Under the pieces are notes generated by a model that did not search any database, had not been told where the DNA came from, and saw only the letters and a list, made by a program, of their open reading frames with translations. Made by a program: the position numbers and the translations under genes. A DNA stretch of 64,000 bases, taken from Desulfuromonadales bacterium. GTDB lineage: Bacteria; Desulfobacterota; Desulfuromonadia; Desulfuromonadales; Geopsychrobacteraceae. The stretch lies in NCBI GenBank assembly GCA_019429255.1, contig JAHYIY010000001.1, positions 62,001-126,000 on the forward strand, written 5' to 3'. Every line of letters begins with the position of its first letter. Position 1 is the first letter of the stretch. Of this stretch, positions 9,750 through 19,938 are shown one piece after another.

Positions 9750-10849
9750 GACGGCCTCTGCTGACGACCGGAGATGTTCAGCAGGATCCCCACCGCCAAT
9801 AGATTGGTGACCAGGCTGGTGCCGCCGTAGGAAATAAACGGTAAGGTCAAGCCTTTAGTCGGTAATAAACCCATACATACTGCCATATTGACAAAAGCCC
9901 CGAGACCTATCAGTAGGCTTAATCCAAAAGCCAGATTTCTGCCAAAAGGTTCCTGACATTGCAAGGCAATACGGATACCACTGAGCACCAGCAATAAAAA
10001 CAGGGCGGCAACCACCAGGACCCCGATCATCCCTAATTCTTCCCCGATCACCGAAAAGATAAAATCGGTATGCGCCTCAGGCAGATAAAACAACTTTTGC
10101 TGCCCCACGCCGAGCCCTTCTCCGGCTATCCCACCTTTACCAAAGGCGACCAGGCTCTGAATAATCTGAAAGCCGCTGTCGTACGGATCGGTCCATGGAT
10201 CAAGAAACGCCATGATCCGCCGCCGCCGATAGTCGGAGGTCATCACCAGGTAATAGAGCACCGGCAACGACATGAGAATCGTCGGCAGAATATACAACCA
10301 ACGGACGCCGGCAACGATGAGCATCACCAGCGCCACCCCGGCAACGATCATCGCACTACCCAGATCAGGCTGTTGAAGCAATAAAAACAGCAACACCCCG
10401 AGCACGATCATGTAAGGCAGATAGCCTTTGGTCAGGGATCTGACCTTTTCCTTTTTGCGCGTCAGGGAATGGGCAAGGTAGAGCACCAGGGTCAGTTTGA
10501 CCAACTCTGCCGGCTGCAAGGTCACACCCGGCAAACGTAGCCAGCGCGCTGCGCCACCGACCTTGACACCGATACCGGGAACCAGCAGCAGGGCGAGCAG
10601 CCCAATACTGACGAGCAGACTGATAACCGCCAGCTTACGCCAGTTTTCATAGTTGAAACAGGTCGCCAGACACAGCACGACGAAGCCGACCAGAGTATAG
10701 ACCGCCTGACGTTTAAGAAAATAAAAACCGTCCCCGAATCGTTCAGTCGCCATGATTGCTGACGACGAATAAACCATGACAACGCCGATACAGGTCAGCG
10801 CCACGGTCATCAGCAACATGCTCGTATCAATATGGCGCTGCAGAGTCAT
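9746..10849 (-). CDS. ftsW: Lipid II polymerase FtsW (SEDS family)
   Basis: Polytopic peptidoglycan glycosyltransferase of the septum, about ten membrane spans. Family signatures include SSAIMATERFGDGFYFLKRQ, GGAARWLRLPGVTLQPAEL, HTDFIFSVIGEELGMIGV and GLTLPFISYGGTSLVTNL. 367 residues. It overlaps both murD upstream (ATGA) and murG downstream, so it is translated within the coupled block. RodA is the nearest alternative, but dcw context supports FtsW. Confidence 0.95.
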   Translation of the reverse strand: MTLQRHIDTSMLLMTVALTCIGVVMVYSSSAIMATERFGDGFYFLKRQAVYTLVGFVVLCLATCFNYENWRKLAVISLLVSIGLLALLLVPGIGVKVGGAARWLRLPGVTLQPAELVKLTLVLYLAHSLTRKKEKVRSLTKGYLPYMIVLGVLLFLLLQQPDLGSAMIVAGVALVMLIVAGVRWLYILPTILMSLPVLYYLVMTSDYRRRRIMAFLDPWTDPYDSGFQIIQSLVAFGKGGIAGEGLGVGQQKLFYLPEAHTDFIFSVIGEELGMIGVLVVAALFLLLVLSGIRIALQCQEPFGRNLAFGLSLLIGLGAFVNMAVCMGLLPTKGLTLPFISYGGTSLVTNLLAVGILLNISGRQQRPS

Positions 10850-12207
10850 CGGCTCACTCCTGTAACAGGGAGAGCCTGAACCAGCTCCGCAAAAACAGCA
10901 CCACGCTGTTCATAGTTGGCAAACATATCGAAACTCGAACAGGCTGGCGACAACAACACAGTGCCACCGCTAGTGGTTAATCGACGAGCGGTGGCAACAG
11001 CCTCGGACATACTGTCGACATGGTAAATATTGCAACAGCCCGCCAGGTCAGTACTCATTTTCTGCTGCGCCTCACCGATCAGAATCAGCTGCTTGACCTT
11101 TTCTTCAAGCAATGGGCGCAAAGGTGAATAATCCCCTCCCTTGTCTTTACCACCGGCAATCAGGGTCACCGGATAATCAAGCCCGGCCAGACTTTTAAGG
11201 ACACTGCCAACATTGGTGCCTTTGGAATCGTTGTACCATTCTACTCCTGCCAGGGTGCGGACCAACTGCATTCGATGGGGTAATCCGGTGAAGTTGCAAA
11301 TCGCCGGCCAGGCCAGCGTACCGGGACAACCGTACAGCAACGCCGCAGTCAAAGCCGCCATGGCATTTTCGATATTATGCTCGCCGGAGAGTCGCAACGC
11401 TGTCAGGTCAAAATCCTGCTCCATACCCTGCCAGCTCCAACGCAACTGCCGGCCATGGCGAACCATACCGGCAACCTGCTTGCCGGCAGCAGAAAACCAC
11501 ACCTTGGTCGCCTGAATATCACTACAGAGCTCGGCAACTGCAGGATCATCGGCATTCAGGACAGCCAGATCAGTTGCCGTCATATTGACAAAGATATTGC
11601 GCTTGGCGGCATAGTAGCTGTGCAAATCAGGATAACGATCGAGATGATCAGCGCTTAAGTTGAGTAACAGGGCAATGTGCGGGTGAAAGCTGTTGATCGC
11701 TTCGAGTTGAAACGACGAAAGCTCAACCACCGCCACCTCATACCGGCGCAGGGCAGCATCAACAAAGGGCGTACCCAAATTGCCACCGACAAAAGCGTCT
11801 TTGCCCCAGACCCGCATCACCTCCCCGATCAAACTGGTGGTGGTCGATTTGCCATTGGTGCCGGTCACGGCGATGATTGGTGCGATAATCTCACGAGCAG
11901 CAATCTCTACCTCTCCCCATACCGGCACCCCGCGTTTTTTCGCTTGCTGCAGCGCCACATTGGTCAACGGCACGCCAGGGCTGACAGCAATCAGATCGGC
12001 GTTGTTAAAAAGATCGGGATCATGCCCACCCAGATCATAATGAACCGTCACTCCGGTTAACGCCGGCAGGCCACCCAACTGTTCGAGTGTCCGTTGATCG
12101 GAGAGTACGACATCGGCACCACGAGCGACAAAAAAGCGCACCAGTGCCTGACCACTCAGGCCGGCGCCGACGACAATCACTCGCTGTTGCTGATAGTTTG
12201 TTTTCAT
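10846..12207 (-). CDS. murD: UDP-N-acetylmuramoylalanine--D-glutamate ligase
   Basis: Third Mur ligase, adding D-glutamate. It opens with [17 protein letters not shown], has the ATP loop [16 protein letters not shown], and later [15 protein letters not shown] and [19 protein letters not shown], all typical of MurD. 453 residues. Start and stop overlap mraY and ftsW by 4 bp each. Confidence 0.96.
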   Translation of the reverse strand: MKTNYQQQRVIVVGAGLSGQALVRFFVARGADVVLSDQRTLEQLGGLPALTGVTVHYDLGGHDPDLFNNADLIAVSPGVPLTNVALQQAKKRGVPVWGEVEIAAREIIAPIIAVTGTNGKSTTTSLIGEVMRVWGKDAFVGGNLGTPFVDAALRRYEVAVVELSSFQLEAINSFHPHIALLLNLSADHLDRYPDLHSYYAAKRNIFVNMTATDLAVLNADDPAVAELCSDIQATKVWFSAAGKQVAGMVRHGRQLRWSWQGMEQDFDLTALRLSGEHNIENAMAALTAALLYGCPGTLAWPAICNFTGLPHRMQLVRTLAGVEWYNDSKGTNVGSVLKSLAGLDYPVTLIAGGKDKGGDYSPLRPLLEEKVKQLILIGEAQQKMSTDLAGCCNIYHVDSMSEAVATARRLTTSGGTVLLSPACSSFDMFANYEQRGAVFAELVQALPVTGVSR

Positions 12208-13280
12208 CGTAATTTCAGTGTTGATAAGGCAATCAATGCCAGAATAATACTGATAATCCAGAAGCGCACAATGATCTTGGGCTCCGGCCAGCCTTTCAGT
12301 TCAAAATGATGATGGATCGGTGCCATGCGGAAGACACGTCGGCCCCAGTAACGAAACGACACCACCTGAACGATGACCGAAAGCGCTTCAATGACAAAAA
12401 TCCCGCCGACAATCACCAGCACAAATTCGTTTTTGGTGATGACCGCGATGGTTCCCAGAGCTCCCCCCAGAGACAAACTGCCAACGTCCCCCATAAACAC
12501 CTGTGCGGGGTAGGTGTTGAACCACAGAAAACCCAGCCCTGCTCCGACCATGGCACCGCACAGAACCGACAATTCGCCAGCGCCTGGAATGCTGGTAATC
12601 TGTAGGTACCCGGCAAGATTAACGTGACCGGCGACATAAGCCAGCAGTAGAAACGTGCTGGCGGCAATAATCATCGGACCAATGGCCAACCCGTCGAGAC
12701 CATCGGTCAGATTGACAGCATTGCTGGCACCAACCATCACCAGCATGGCAAAGGGGATGTAAAAAACCCCCAGATCAGGACTGATGTTCTTGAAAAACGG
12801 CACACTCAAGTGGGTTTCCACCATTCCGCTGAAGTAGAGCAACAACGCCGCCACTGCCGCGATCAGCAGCTGCCAGAACATCTTTTGCCGTGCCGAAATA
12901 CCGTCACTGTTTTTGCGCACCACCTTCAGATAATCATCAACAAAACCGATGGCGCCGTAACCGCCTGTTACCAGCAGACAGACCCAGATATACAGGTTAG
13001 TCAGATCGGCCCATAACAGCGTTGGCAGAATGATGGCGACCAGGATCAGGGCGCCACCCATTGTCGGTGTCCCCTCCTTGACAAAATGTGACTCCGGGCC
13101 AACTTTGCGGATTGATTGCCCGACCTGCATGCGCTGCAAGGTAGCAATAAGCCAGGGACCGAGCATAAAAGAGATCATTAACGCGGTAATAGTTGCGTAA
13201 ATGGTCCTGAAGGTGATGTAACGGAACACATAGAGGGCTGAGAATTCCGTATGCAATGGATAAAGCAGGTGATAAAGCAT
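12204..13280 (-). CDS. mraY: Phospho-N-acetylmuramoyl-pentapeptide transferase
   Basis: Integral membrane enzyme that makes lipid I from UDP-MurNAc-pentapeptide and undecaprenyl phosphate. Motifs: [22 protein letters not shown] (acidic active-site pair), [31 protein letters not shown] and [15 protein letters not shown]. 358 residues and around ten membrane spans. It starts 3 bp after murF and overlaps murD by 4 bp. Confidence 0.97.
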   Translation of the reverse strand: MLYHLLYPLHTEFSALYVFRYITFRTIYATITALMISFMLGPWLIATLQRMQVGQSIRKVGPESHFVKEGTPTMGGALILVAIILPTLLWADLTNLYIWVCLLVTGGYGAIGFVDDYLKVVRKNSDGISARQKMFWQLLIAAVAALLLYFSGMVETHLSVPFFKNISPDLGVFYIPFAMLVMVGASNAVNLTDGLDGLAIGPMIIAASTFLLLAYVAGHVNLAGYLQITSIPGAGELSVLCGAMVGAGLGFLWFNTYPAQVFMGDVGSLSLGGALGTIAVITKNEFVLVIVGGIFVIEALSVIVQVVSFRYWGRRVFRMAPIHHHFELKGWPEPKIIVRFWIISIILALIALSTLKLR

Positions 13281-13283
13281 CTG

Positions 13284-14672
13284 TCAACCCTTCCGCTGCG
13301 CGGAATCCGGCACCGCTGATTTAAGTTCCTGCACCAGACGATCGAGCTGCACACCACGTGACCCCTTGACCAGCAACCGGTCACCAATACGGTGGCAAAT
13401 TTTCATCAGCTCGATAGCAGCGTCTACATGGGCAACCTTATGGATCTGCGTTTTGCTCATTCCTCCCTTAACGGCTCCCGCCTCCAGCTGCTCGCCATGC
13501 TGGCCGACTGCAATCAGCACATCGGCAACCTGCGCTACTCGTTCCCCCAGAGCCTGATGCAACACCTGAGCATCCTCTCCCAGTTCGAGCATATCACCGA
13601 GGATGGCGACTTTTCTGCCCTGCCCTTTAAGGGCGCTTAGCGCATCAAGCGCCGAACGAGCAGACAGGGGGTTTGAATTATAGCTATCGTCGAGCAGAAA
13701 GCCTCCGCCTGCCAGAGGGAAGAGATTCATCCGCCCCTGGACCGGAACGAACTCTTCCAGTCCACGCACAATGTGGTCTAACGTAACATCAAGCTCAAGA
13801 GCGGCGGCTGCTGCGGCAAGGGCATTATGCACGTTATGAACCCCCGGCACCGGCAACCGGACCGTACTGCGCTGTTCCATCGTCAACAGATCAAAACGGA
13901 TGGAACCTGGCTCAACAACGATCTTTTCGCCACGAACATCAGCCGAGGGGTTCAGTCCGTAGGTTTTCTTTTTTACCCCATTTGCAACCGGCAGCCGGGC
14001 AACACGTTCATCATCGAGGTTAATGATTGCTGTTCCCCCTTTAAGGCCGGCATAAAGCTCTCCTTTAGCGCGCGAAACCCCATCAAGACCGTGCAGGGTT
14101 TCGAGGTGCGCTTCACCGACATTGGTGATCACTCCGATGGTCGGTTGGGCGATCTCGGTCAGTCGCTCAATCTCACCTAAAGCGCTGGTGCCCATTTCAA
14201 CTACCGCCCACTGATGACTTTTTTCTATCCGCAACAGGGTCAGCGGCACGCCAATCAGATTATTGAAATTGCCGAAGGTTTTCAGCCCGGGGGCGACCTG
14301 CGTCAGAATGCCGGCAAGCATCTCTTTGGTGGTTGTCTTGCCCGCTGATCCGGTAATCGCAATTAAGGGTCCCTGCAGCTGAAAACGATGGGCAGCAGCA
14401 ATGTCACCCAGAGCACGCAAAGTATCAGCTACGCGTACCACCGGCACAGTCAAGCCCTCCACTACATCTTCACTCAAGCAGGCCGCGGCGCCATTTTTGA
14501 CCGCCTGGCTGAGGTAGTCATGGCCATCAAAACTCCCTCCCCGCAACGGAATAAACAAGGCTCCCGGCACCATGTTACGGCTATCGGTTGACACCCCGGT
14601 CAGGTCACAGTTCACCTTACGACCACAGAATTCCCCACCGACAATACGCACGATCCGTTCAAGATCAAACAT
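13284..14672 (-). CDS. murF: UDP-N-acetylmuramoyl-tripeptide--D-alanyl-D-alanine ligase
   Basis: Last cytoplasmic Mur ligase, adding the D-Ala-D-Ala made by Ddl. ATP loop LIAITGSAGKTTTKEM, VVEMGTSALGEIERL and LLDDSYNSNPLSARSAL are typical. The start used here, ATG 14672 (MFDLERIVRIVGGEF), has GGAGG nine bases upstream and overlaps the murE stop by 8 bp, giving 462 residues. The open frame runs on upstream to 14813 through the end of murE, but that extension has no site and does not fit the family. Confidence 0.95.
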   Translation of the reverse strand: MFDLERIVRIVGGEFCGRKVNCDLTGVSTDSRNMVPGALFIPLRGGSFDGHDYLSQAVKNGAAACLSEDVVEGLTVPVVRVADTLRALGDIAAAHRFQLQGPLIAITGSAGKTTTKEMLAGILTQVAPGLKTFGNFNNLIGVPLTLLRIEKSHQWAVVEMGTSALGEIERLTEIAQPTIGVITNVGEAHLETLHGLDGVSRAKGELYAGLKGGTAIINLDDERVARLPVANGVKKKTYGLNPSADVRGEKIVVEPGSIRFDLLTMEQRSTVRLPVPGVHNVHNALAAAAAALELDVTLDHIVRGLEEFVPVQGRMNLFPLAGGGFLLDDSYNSNPLSARSALDALSALKGQGRKVAILGDMLELGEDAQVLHQALGERVAQVADVLIAVGQHGEQLEAGAVKGGMSKTQIHKVAHVDAAIELMKICHRIGDRLLVKGSRGVQLDRLVQELKSAVPDSAQRKG

Positions 14673-16200
14673 GGCTTCCGCCTCCGCAGTTGCATGCCGC
14701 ACCGGCTTGGCCGAACGCCCGTTGCAATTCTTCGCGGTCATCAAAATGAATCCTGGTTGTACCGAGAATCTGATAATCCTCATGCCCCTTGCCGGCAACC
14801 AGCAGCAGATCACCTTTGCCGGCTAAACGTGCGGCACAGTTGATTGCCGAGCGCCGCTCCGGAATCACGATGAAGCCATTGCTGGCGCTATTAAGCGCGG
14901 ACGGGTCCAACTCGCAGCTGCCCGCTGCCAAGGCTCCGGCACGTATTTGTTGCAGAATGGCAAGAGGATCTTCGGTGCGCGGATTGTCAGAAGTGAAAAT
15001 GGCCAGATCTGAATATTTAACTGCCGCTGCCGCCATCAACGGGCGTTTTCCCGGATCCCTGTCGCCACCACAACCAACGACTGTATAAAGGCGCCGATGC
15101 TCCAGGCCGGAAAGGGTTTTTAACACCTGCTCCAGCGCATCTCCGGTATGAGCGTAATCAACCAGCGCCAGCACGCCGCCATCGTTGTCAACACGCTCGA
15201 GCCGCCCGGGAACCTGGGGTGCAGCACTAATTCCAGCGGTGATTTGTTCATTGCTGATATGCAACTGCTGAGCAATAGCCACCGCAGCCAGCAAATTACT
15301 TAAATTAAAATCACCGATCATCGGGCTGTCGATCTGCACATCCCCGCGGCTGCCGCTAAAAACCCCATGAATCCCATCGCGACCGACCACAACCTGCCGC
15401 GGATAGAGGTTACAAGTGGGCTGTTGACCAAAGGTTAAAGCAGCAGGAATATCGGCAATCAGGCGCTGTCCATAGGGATCATCAGCATTGATTAACGCAA
15501 CCCCGGCGCCAAGCAGATCAGTAAACAATCTGCTTTTGCTGGCAAAATAGTCCTCCAACCCGGCATGGTAGTCGAGATGATCCCGGGTCAGGTTGGAAAA
15601 AACCGCCACATCAAAAACAAGACCATCAACGCGGTGCTGTTCCAGGGCATGGGATGAAACCTCCATTATCAAAGCATCGGCACCGCGACGGCGAAACTCC
15701 GCCAGCATCCACATCAATTCTATGGACTCCGGCGTTGTGTGGGTTGCCTCATAGCTGCATGTGCCAGCCAGACGATAAGCAATCGTTCCAAAGACTGCCG
15801 GATTATAGCCGGCAGTCCTGAGAATGGCTTCGACCAGATAGGTGGTCGTGGTTTTGCCGTTGGTTCCAGTGACACCAATCACCGGTATCCCCTTGCCGGG
15901 ATAGCCATAGTAGTGCGCTGCAGCTTGCGCCATGGCGCGGCGAACATTAGCGACCTGAATAAAACAGCAATCAGTAGTCGGCGCCACTCCGACAAAAGAG
16001 CTGGCGACAACAGCACCAGCACCGGCGGCAATGGCCTGGGAAATATAGTTGCGCCCGTCGGTTTTGCTGCCCGGCAACGCGAAAAAAACAGCACCTTCGC
16101 CGACCTGTCGTGAATCATAGACCAGGGCCGAGATCGACCCCGCCGTCGACCCCTCAACCGCAATCGGATGGATAGCACCTATCAATTCACACAACTGCAT
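14665..16200 (-). CDS. murE: UDP-N-acetylmuramoylalanyl-D-glutamate--2,6-diaminopimelate ligase
   Basis: Adds meso-diaminopimelate to the peptide stem. ATP loop VIGVTGTNGKTTTTYLV, AVFSNLTRDHLDYH with the conserved lysine region ASKSRLF, and TSDNPRTEDPLAI, the DNPR motif of enzymes that use diaminopimelate rather than lysine. ATG 16200 (MQLCELIGA) with GGAGG eight bases upstream gives 511 residues; an in-frame TTG at 16236 would overlap ftsI and is less likely. Confidence 0.95.
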   Translation of the reverse strand: MQLCELIGAIHPIAVEGSTAGSISALVYDSRQVGEGAVFFALPGSKTDGRNYISQAIAAGAGAVVASSFVGVAPTTDCCFIQVANVRRAMAQAAAHYYGYPGKGIPVIGVTGTNGKTTTTYLVEAILRTAGYNPAVFGTIAYRLAGTCSYEATHTTPESIELMWMLAEFRRRGADALIMEVSSHALEQHRVDGLVFDVAVFSNLTRDHLDYHAGLEDYFASKSRLFTDLLGAGVALINADDPYGQRLIADIPAALTFGQQPTCNLYPRQVVVGRDGIHGVFSGSRGDVQIDSPMIGDFNLSNLLAAVAIAQQLHISNEQITAGISAAPQVPGRLERVDNDGGVLALVDYAHTGDALEQVLKTLSGLEHRRLYTVVGCGGDRDPGKRPLMAAAAVKYSDLAIFTSDNPRTEDPLAILQQIRAGALAAGSCELDPSALNSASNGFIVIPERRSAINCAARLAGKGDLLLVAGKGHEDYQILGTTRIHFDDREELQRAFGQAGAACNCGGGSHV

Positions 16201-16225
16201 CAATGCATCCTCCGCAGGATTAACA

Positions 16226-18184
16226 TCAGGCACCAAAACGCACCCAGGCTTTCTTGCCGTAAGGAATCAATTCACCGGCACGTGGATATTGCTCCACAGC
16301 TCGGCCACTGCCGGTCAATTTCAGATTCAGTCCCTGCTGTTCCATGGCCTGCAACACCTGGCGATAACTCATGCCCCTAAAATTTGGCATCACCAGACCG
16401 TCATCCGCATTTGCAGAAGACAGCAAAGGAGCCAGATCAGGCAGCGGCTTGTCATATACCGAAGCAACAGGCAGGGTGGCGACCTGGCTATGCGGCAGAA
16501 TATTCAAATGATTTAGTGCCTGTACCGCCACCCGCGAAAAAACCGGAGCTGCAACCTGACCGCCGTAGACCATACCTTTGGGCTCATCGACAGTCACGGC
16601 AATCACCAGGGCCGGGCTTTCTGCCGGCACAAAACCAATAAAAGAAGCAATCCGCTTATCGATAGAATAACCTCCGGTTACCGCATCAACCTTCTGGGCG
16701 GTTCCGGTTTTTCCGGCTACCCGAAAACCAGGAACGGCCCCTCTGACCCCGGTACCACCAGGTTCGGTAACGGCAACCATCATCCGGCGCACCTGCGCTG
16801 CGGTCTTTTCTGAAATAACCCGATGACGTACTTCCGGTAAGCGCCGCTGTATTACCTGATGGTCAGCATCGGTAATAGTTTCTACCAGATAGGGTTCCAT
16901 CAGTAGGCCACCGTTGGCGATAGCGCCCATCGCCGCAGCCATCTGAATCGGCGTGACACTGATTCCCTGACCAAAAGAAATCGCCGCGAGGTCAATTTCG
17001 AACCAGCGCGATGAGGGGCGGATCAGCCCTGTAACCTCACCAGGAAAATCGACACCGGTTCTGGAGCCAAAACCAAAGGACTGCAGATAGCGGTAATAAC
17101 GATCACGCTCAAGCTCTTTGCCGAGCTTGACAAAGCCGATATTACTGCTGAATTTCAGCATCTCCTCAAGGGTCAGATGGCCGAACTTGCGAGAATCACG
17201 AACAACACTGCCACCAACGGAATAACGACCCTGCTCGCAGTAAACAGTCTGTTCGGGGGTCATCAGCCCCTCTTCAAGAACGCCGGCGAGCAAAAAAGGC
17301 TTGAAGGTTGAGCCGGGCTCATAGACATCGCAAATGGCGCGGTTACGGCGCTGATCAGCGGCATAGCGGCCAGGCAGATTAGGATTAAAATAGGGCCAAC
17401 TGGCCAACGCCAGGATCCGCCCACTGGCTGGTTCAAGCATGATCAGGGTGCCACCGATGGCGTCACTTTCACGTACCACCCGCGCCAGTTCCCTTTCCGC
17501 GATATACTGCAATGCACGATCCAGGGTAAGCTGCAGATTATGACCGCTTGCTCCCCCCTGGATTGGTGCTTCGGCGCTTGCCAGGCCGCGGCCGCGAGCA
17601 TCCTTGGTCGATATCAGCAGCTCCGGTTCCCCCTGCAACCAACGATCGTATTCCAGTTCGATACCCTCTAGTCCGCGTGGATCAAGACCGGTAAAACCGA
17701 CGACATGGGCACCAATCGCCGATTGTGGGTAATAGCGCTTGCGTTCGCTGACAAACGCCAAACCGGGAATTCTGAGCTGACGCACGGCATCGGCGACTTC
17801 TGGGTCCATCATCCGCTGGAGCCAGACAAAACGCCGGCCATCAGCGGAGAGAGTTCTGACTAATTCGGATTGGGGAATTTTCAACAGTGACGCGAGTTTT
17901 TTCGCCGTGGCAGCCGGATCCTGAATCATCACCGGATCAGCGTAGAGGGAATCGACTTCAAGACTGAGGGCCAGAGGACTACCGTTACGATCAACAATGG
18001 TACCCCGGCGTGGGGCAAGTTTGATCACATGATGACGTTGCTGGTCCGCCCGAGCCTGTAACTCCGGAGCTTCAGCCACCTGCAACTGATAAGCACGCAC
18101 AGCAATAACACAAAAAGCCAGAATGAACAGCACTCCAAAAATCCGGATGCGAATCTGTCCTGCCTCATGCGTCATCGTCGGCAT
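16226..18184 (-). CDS. ftsI: Septal transpeptidase FtsI (PBP3-type) with C-terminal PASTA domain
   Basis: Class B penicillin-binding protein that cross-links septal peptidoglycan in the periplasm. One membrane span (about residues 12-31), a dimerisation domain, and a transpeptidase domain with the active-site set S292TFK, S346SN and K492TG. The last ~65 residues (MPNFRGMSYRQVLQAMEQQG...) form one PASTA repeat, absent from Escherichia coli FtsI but present in SpoVD-type proteins. 652 residues; its ATG overlaps the ftsL stop by one base (TAATG). Confidence 0.95.
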   Translation of the reverse strand: MPTMTHEAGQIRIRIFGVLFILAFCVIAVRAYQLQVAEAPELQARADQQRHHVIKLAPRRGTIVDRNGSPLALSLEVDSLYADPVMIQDPAATAKKLASLLKIPQSELVRTLSADGRRFVWLQRMMDPEVADAVRQLRIPGLAFVSERKRYYPQSAIGAHVVGFTGLDPRGLEGIELEYDRWLQGEPELLISTKDARGRGLASAEAPIQGGASGHNLQLTLDRALQYIAERELARVVRESDAIGGTLIMLEPASGRILALASWPYFNPNLPGRYAADQRRNRAICDVYEPGSTFKPFLLAGVLEEGLMTPEQTVYCEQGRYSVGGSVVRDSRKFGHLTLEEMLKFSSNIGFVKLGKELERDRYYRYLQSFGFGSRTGVDFPGEVTGLIRPSSRWFEIDLAAISFGQGISVTPIQMAAAMGAIANGGLLMEPYLVETITDADHQVIQRRLPEVRHRVISEKTAAQVRRMMVAVTEPGGTGVRGAVPGFRVAGKTGTAQKVDAVTGGYSIDKRIASFIGFVPAESPALVIAVTVDEPKGMVYGGQVAAPVFSRVAVQALNHLNILPHSQVATLPVASVYDKPLPDLAPLLSSANADDGLVMPNFRGMSYRQVLQAMEQQGLNLKLTGSGRAVEQYPRAGELIPYGKKAWVRFGA

Positions 18185-18501
18185 TACTCCACGCGCACGA
18201 TCTGGCCGGGAACTGGGTCACGCAGCCCCAGTTCACTCCTTGCCAATATTTCAATGCGCTCATCTCGCGATAAAAATGCAACCTCCAAAGAAAGTTCATT
18301 AACCTGCTGGGTTTGTACGCGCAAATCGCGCTCGAGCCGGGAAACCTCATACTCAAGACTGATGGCATGAATCCGGGTCCAGACAAACAACAAAGATAAC
18401 AGCGACATCAGTACAATCACTACCAGCATAGGGCTTAAACGTGGACGGGTCAGAGCAAACCCACTAATTTTGATTTGTGTCTGAGAAATTGCTTGTGACA
18501 T
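18184..18501 (-). CDS. ftsL: Cell division protein FtsL
   Basis: Small bitopic protein of 105 residues. A single membrane span (about 24-43, PMLVVIVLMSLLSLLFVW) is followed by a heptad-rich coiled-coil segment (YEVSRLERDLRVQTQQVNEL). Sequence conservation in this family is poor, so the call rests on topology, size and its place between rsmH and ftsI. It would act with FtsQ and FtsB-type partners in the divisome. It starts 2 bp after the rsmH stop. Confidence 0.88.
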   Translation of the reverse strand: MSQAISQTQIKISGFALTRPRLSPMLVVIVLMSLLSLLFVWTRIHAISLEYEVSRLERDLRVQTQQVNELSLEVAFLSRDERIEILARSELGLRDPVPGQIVRVE

Positions 18502-18503
18502 GA

Positions 18504-19457
18504 CTAATCCCCTTGCTGAAGCCGTTGAACAGCACGCAAAATAGCGCTGCGAGAACGTTGGTTTATTTCAATTTCAGCAGCTGCTGCCTTGATCCCTTTG
18601 CGCGTCAGCAGAACGACGTCGGGCTGATGCCGGCACTGACATACCGGTAACCGCGGCGGGCAGATGCACCCCTGTGCCCGTGCACGAAACAGCTGCTTGA
18701 CTATCCTGTCCTCCAGGGAATGAAAACTGATCACTACCAATCGGCCGCCCGGCTTAAGCAGATCAATTGCGGCATTAACCCCGCGCCTGACTTGACCAAG
18801 TTCGTCGTTGACATAAATCCGTAACGCCTGAAACACTCTGGTCGCTGGATGGATACGATCGGGACGGTGGCCACCGGGAACTGTGTCACGCACCAGTTCT
18901 GCCAATTGGGTAGTGGTGGTAATCGGTTCCTGTTGACGCCGAGCAACAATCCTGGCGGCAATCCGACGGCTGTAACGCTCTTCACCAAAGTCAAAGAACA
19001 GTTGGCGCAATGCCGCTTCCTCGAGTTGATTGACAACCTCGGCAGCGGTCATCCCGGCCTGTGGATTCATGCGCATATCCAGTGGGGCCTCATATCTGAA
19101 CGAAAAGCCCCGTTCGGGTGTGTCGAGCTGATGAGAAGACACCCCCAAATCAAGGATTATCCCATCGAGGCCGGCGATCCCTAGTTGCTTTAGCAGCTCG
19201 GCAGCCTGGTCAAATTCAGCATGGTGCAGGCTGACACGCTCACCGTAGGGTGCTAACACCTGTGCCGCGTTAGTTAGCGCGGCGGGATCGCGGTCAACGC
19301 CGATCAAACGACTGTCCGGTGCTTTGTCAAGAATCAATTGGGCATGTCCGGCACCACCCAGAGTGCCATCAAGAAAGACGCCACCTGGTTGTGGGTTAAG
19401 CCAATGAATAACCTCTTTTGGCAACACTGGTAGATGCGAATAAGAAGCGGCGAGCAT
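18504..19457 (-). CDS. rsmH: 16S rRNA (cytosine1402-N4)-methyltransferase
   Basis: SAM-dependent enzyme methylating C1402 of 16S rRNA. It begins SHLPVLPKEVIHWLNPQPGGVFLDGTLGGAGHA, with the SAM-binding loop, and has GLDGIILDLGVSSHQLDTPERGFSF and LKPGGRLVVISFHSLEDRIVK, the family signatures. 317 residues. ATG 19457 overlaps the mraZ stop by one base (TGATG). Confidence 0.97.
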   Translation of the reverse strand: MLAASYSHLPVLPKEVIHWLNPQPGGVFLDGTLGGAGHAQLILDKAPDSRLIGVDRDPAALTNAAQVLAPYGERVSLHHAEFDQAAELLKQLGIAGLDGIILDLGVSSHQLDTPERGFSFRYEAPLDMRMNPQAGMTAAEVVNQLEEAALRQLFFDFGEERYSRRIAARIVARRQQEPITTTTQLAELVRDTVPGGHRPDRIHPATRVFQALRIYVNDELGQVRRGVNAAIDLLKPGGRLVVISFHSLEDRIVKQLFRARAQGCICPPRLPVCQCRHQPDVVLLTRKGIKAAAAEIEINQRSRSAILRAVQRLQQGD

Positions 19458-19900
19458 CAGAAACCCAGGTCCGCCTGCCCCTGCGCATCGTCGCTCAGCA
19501 GCGCTTCCGACTCGGCGACGATCAGAGCATGGGCCTGCTGGCTCCAGATCTCAATTTTCTCGAACATGCCGATAACCACAGCCTCTTTATCGAGAGCGGC
19601 ATGCTCACGCAATGCCTGGGGAATCTGAATGCGCCCCTGAGCGTTAAACTGACATTCGCGCGCCGGAGCGATCCGATTACGCAGATTTGCTTCACGCATC
19701 GGCCCCGGTGCCATGGCGAGAACCTTGGCACAGATCTCATCCCAGCGTTTGCGCGGATAGGCGACCAGACCATTTTTGTAACGTGTCACTACCAGGCCAT
19801 CAGTGTCATAATCCTGACGCAGCTCATCACGAAACGGAGCCGGAACACTGACCCGTCCTTTGAGATCGATACTGACATTAAATTCGCCGGAGAATCTCAC
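19457..19900 (-). CDS. mraZ: Transcriptional regulator MraZ
   Basis: AbrB-fold DNA-binding protein that controls dcw operons in several bacteria. Two SpoVT/AbrB-like repeats are visible: FSGEFNVSIDLKGRVSVPAPFR and CQFNAQGRIQIPQALREHA. I chose GTG 19900, which gives 147 residues beginning VRFSGEFNVS and has AGAGG six bases upstream; the open frame extends to a TTG at 19930, but that stretch holds the operator-like repeats. First gene of the dcw operon, with a promoter and three 10-bp-spaced repeats immediately upstream, consistent with autoregulation. Confidence 0.93.
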   Translation of the reverse strand: MRFSGEFNVSIDLKGRVSVPAPFRDELRQDYDTDGLVVTRYKNGLVAYPRKRWDEICAKVLAMAPGPMREANLRNRIAPARECQFNAQGRIQIPQALREHAALDKEAVVIGMFEKIEIWSQQAHALIVAESEALLSDDAQGQADLGF

Positions 19901-19901
19901 A

Positions 19902-19927
19902 TGACACCTCTTGACACTTTTTGACAC
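19902..19927 (-). promoter_or_regulatory. Putative MraZ operator: three TGACAC repeats, 10-bp period
   Basis: TGACAC occurs at 19902-19907, 19912-19917 and 19922-19927 on the plus strand (GTGTCA on the coding strand), exactly one helical turn apart. It lies between the predicted transcription start (~19932) and the mraZ GTG, and overlaps the ribosome binding site. Known MraZ sites are short direct repeats with 10-bp spacing, so the layout matches although the bases differ from the enterobacterial TGGG core. Confidence 0.7.
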
Positions 19928-19938
19928 CAAGTTTGGAA

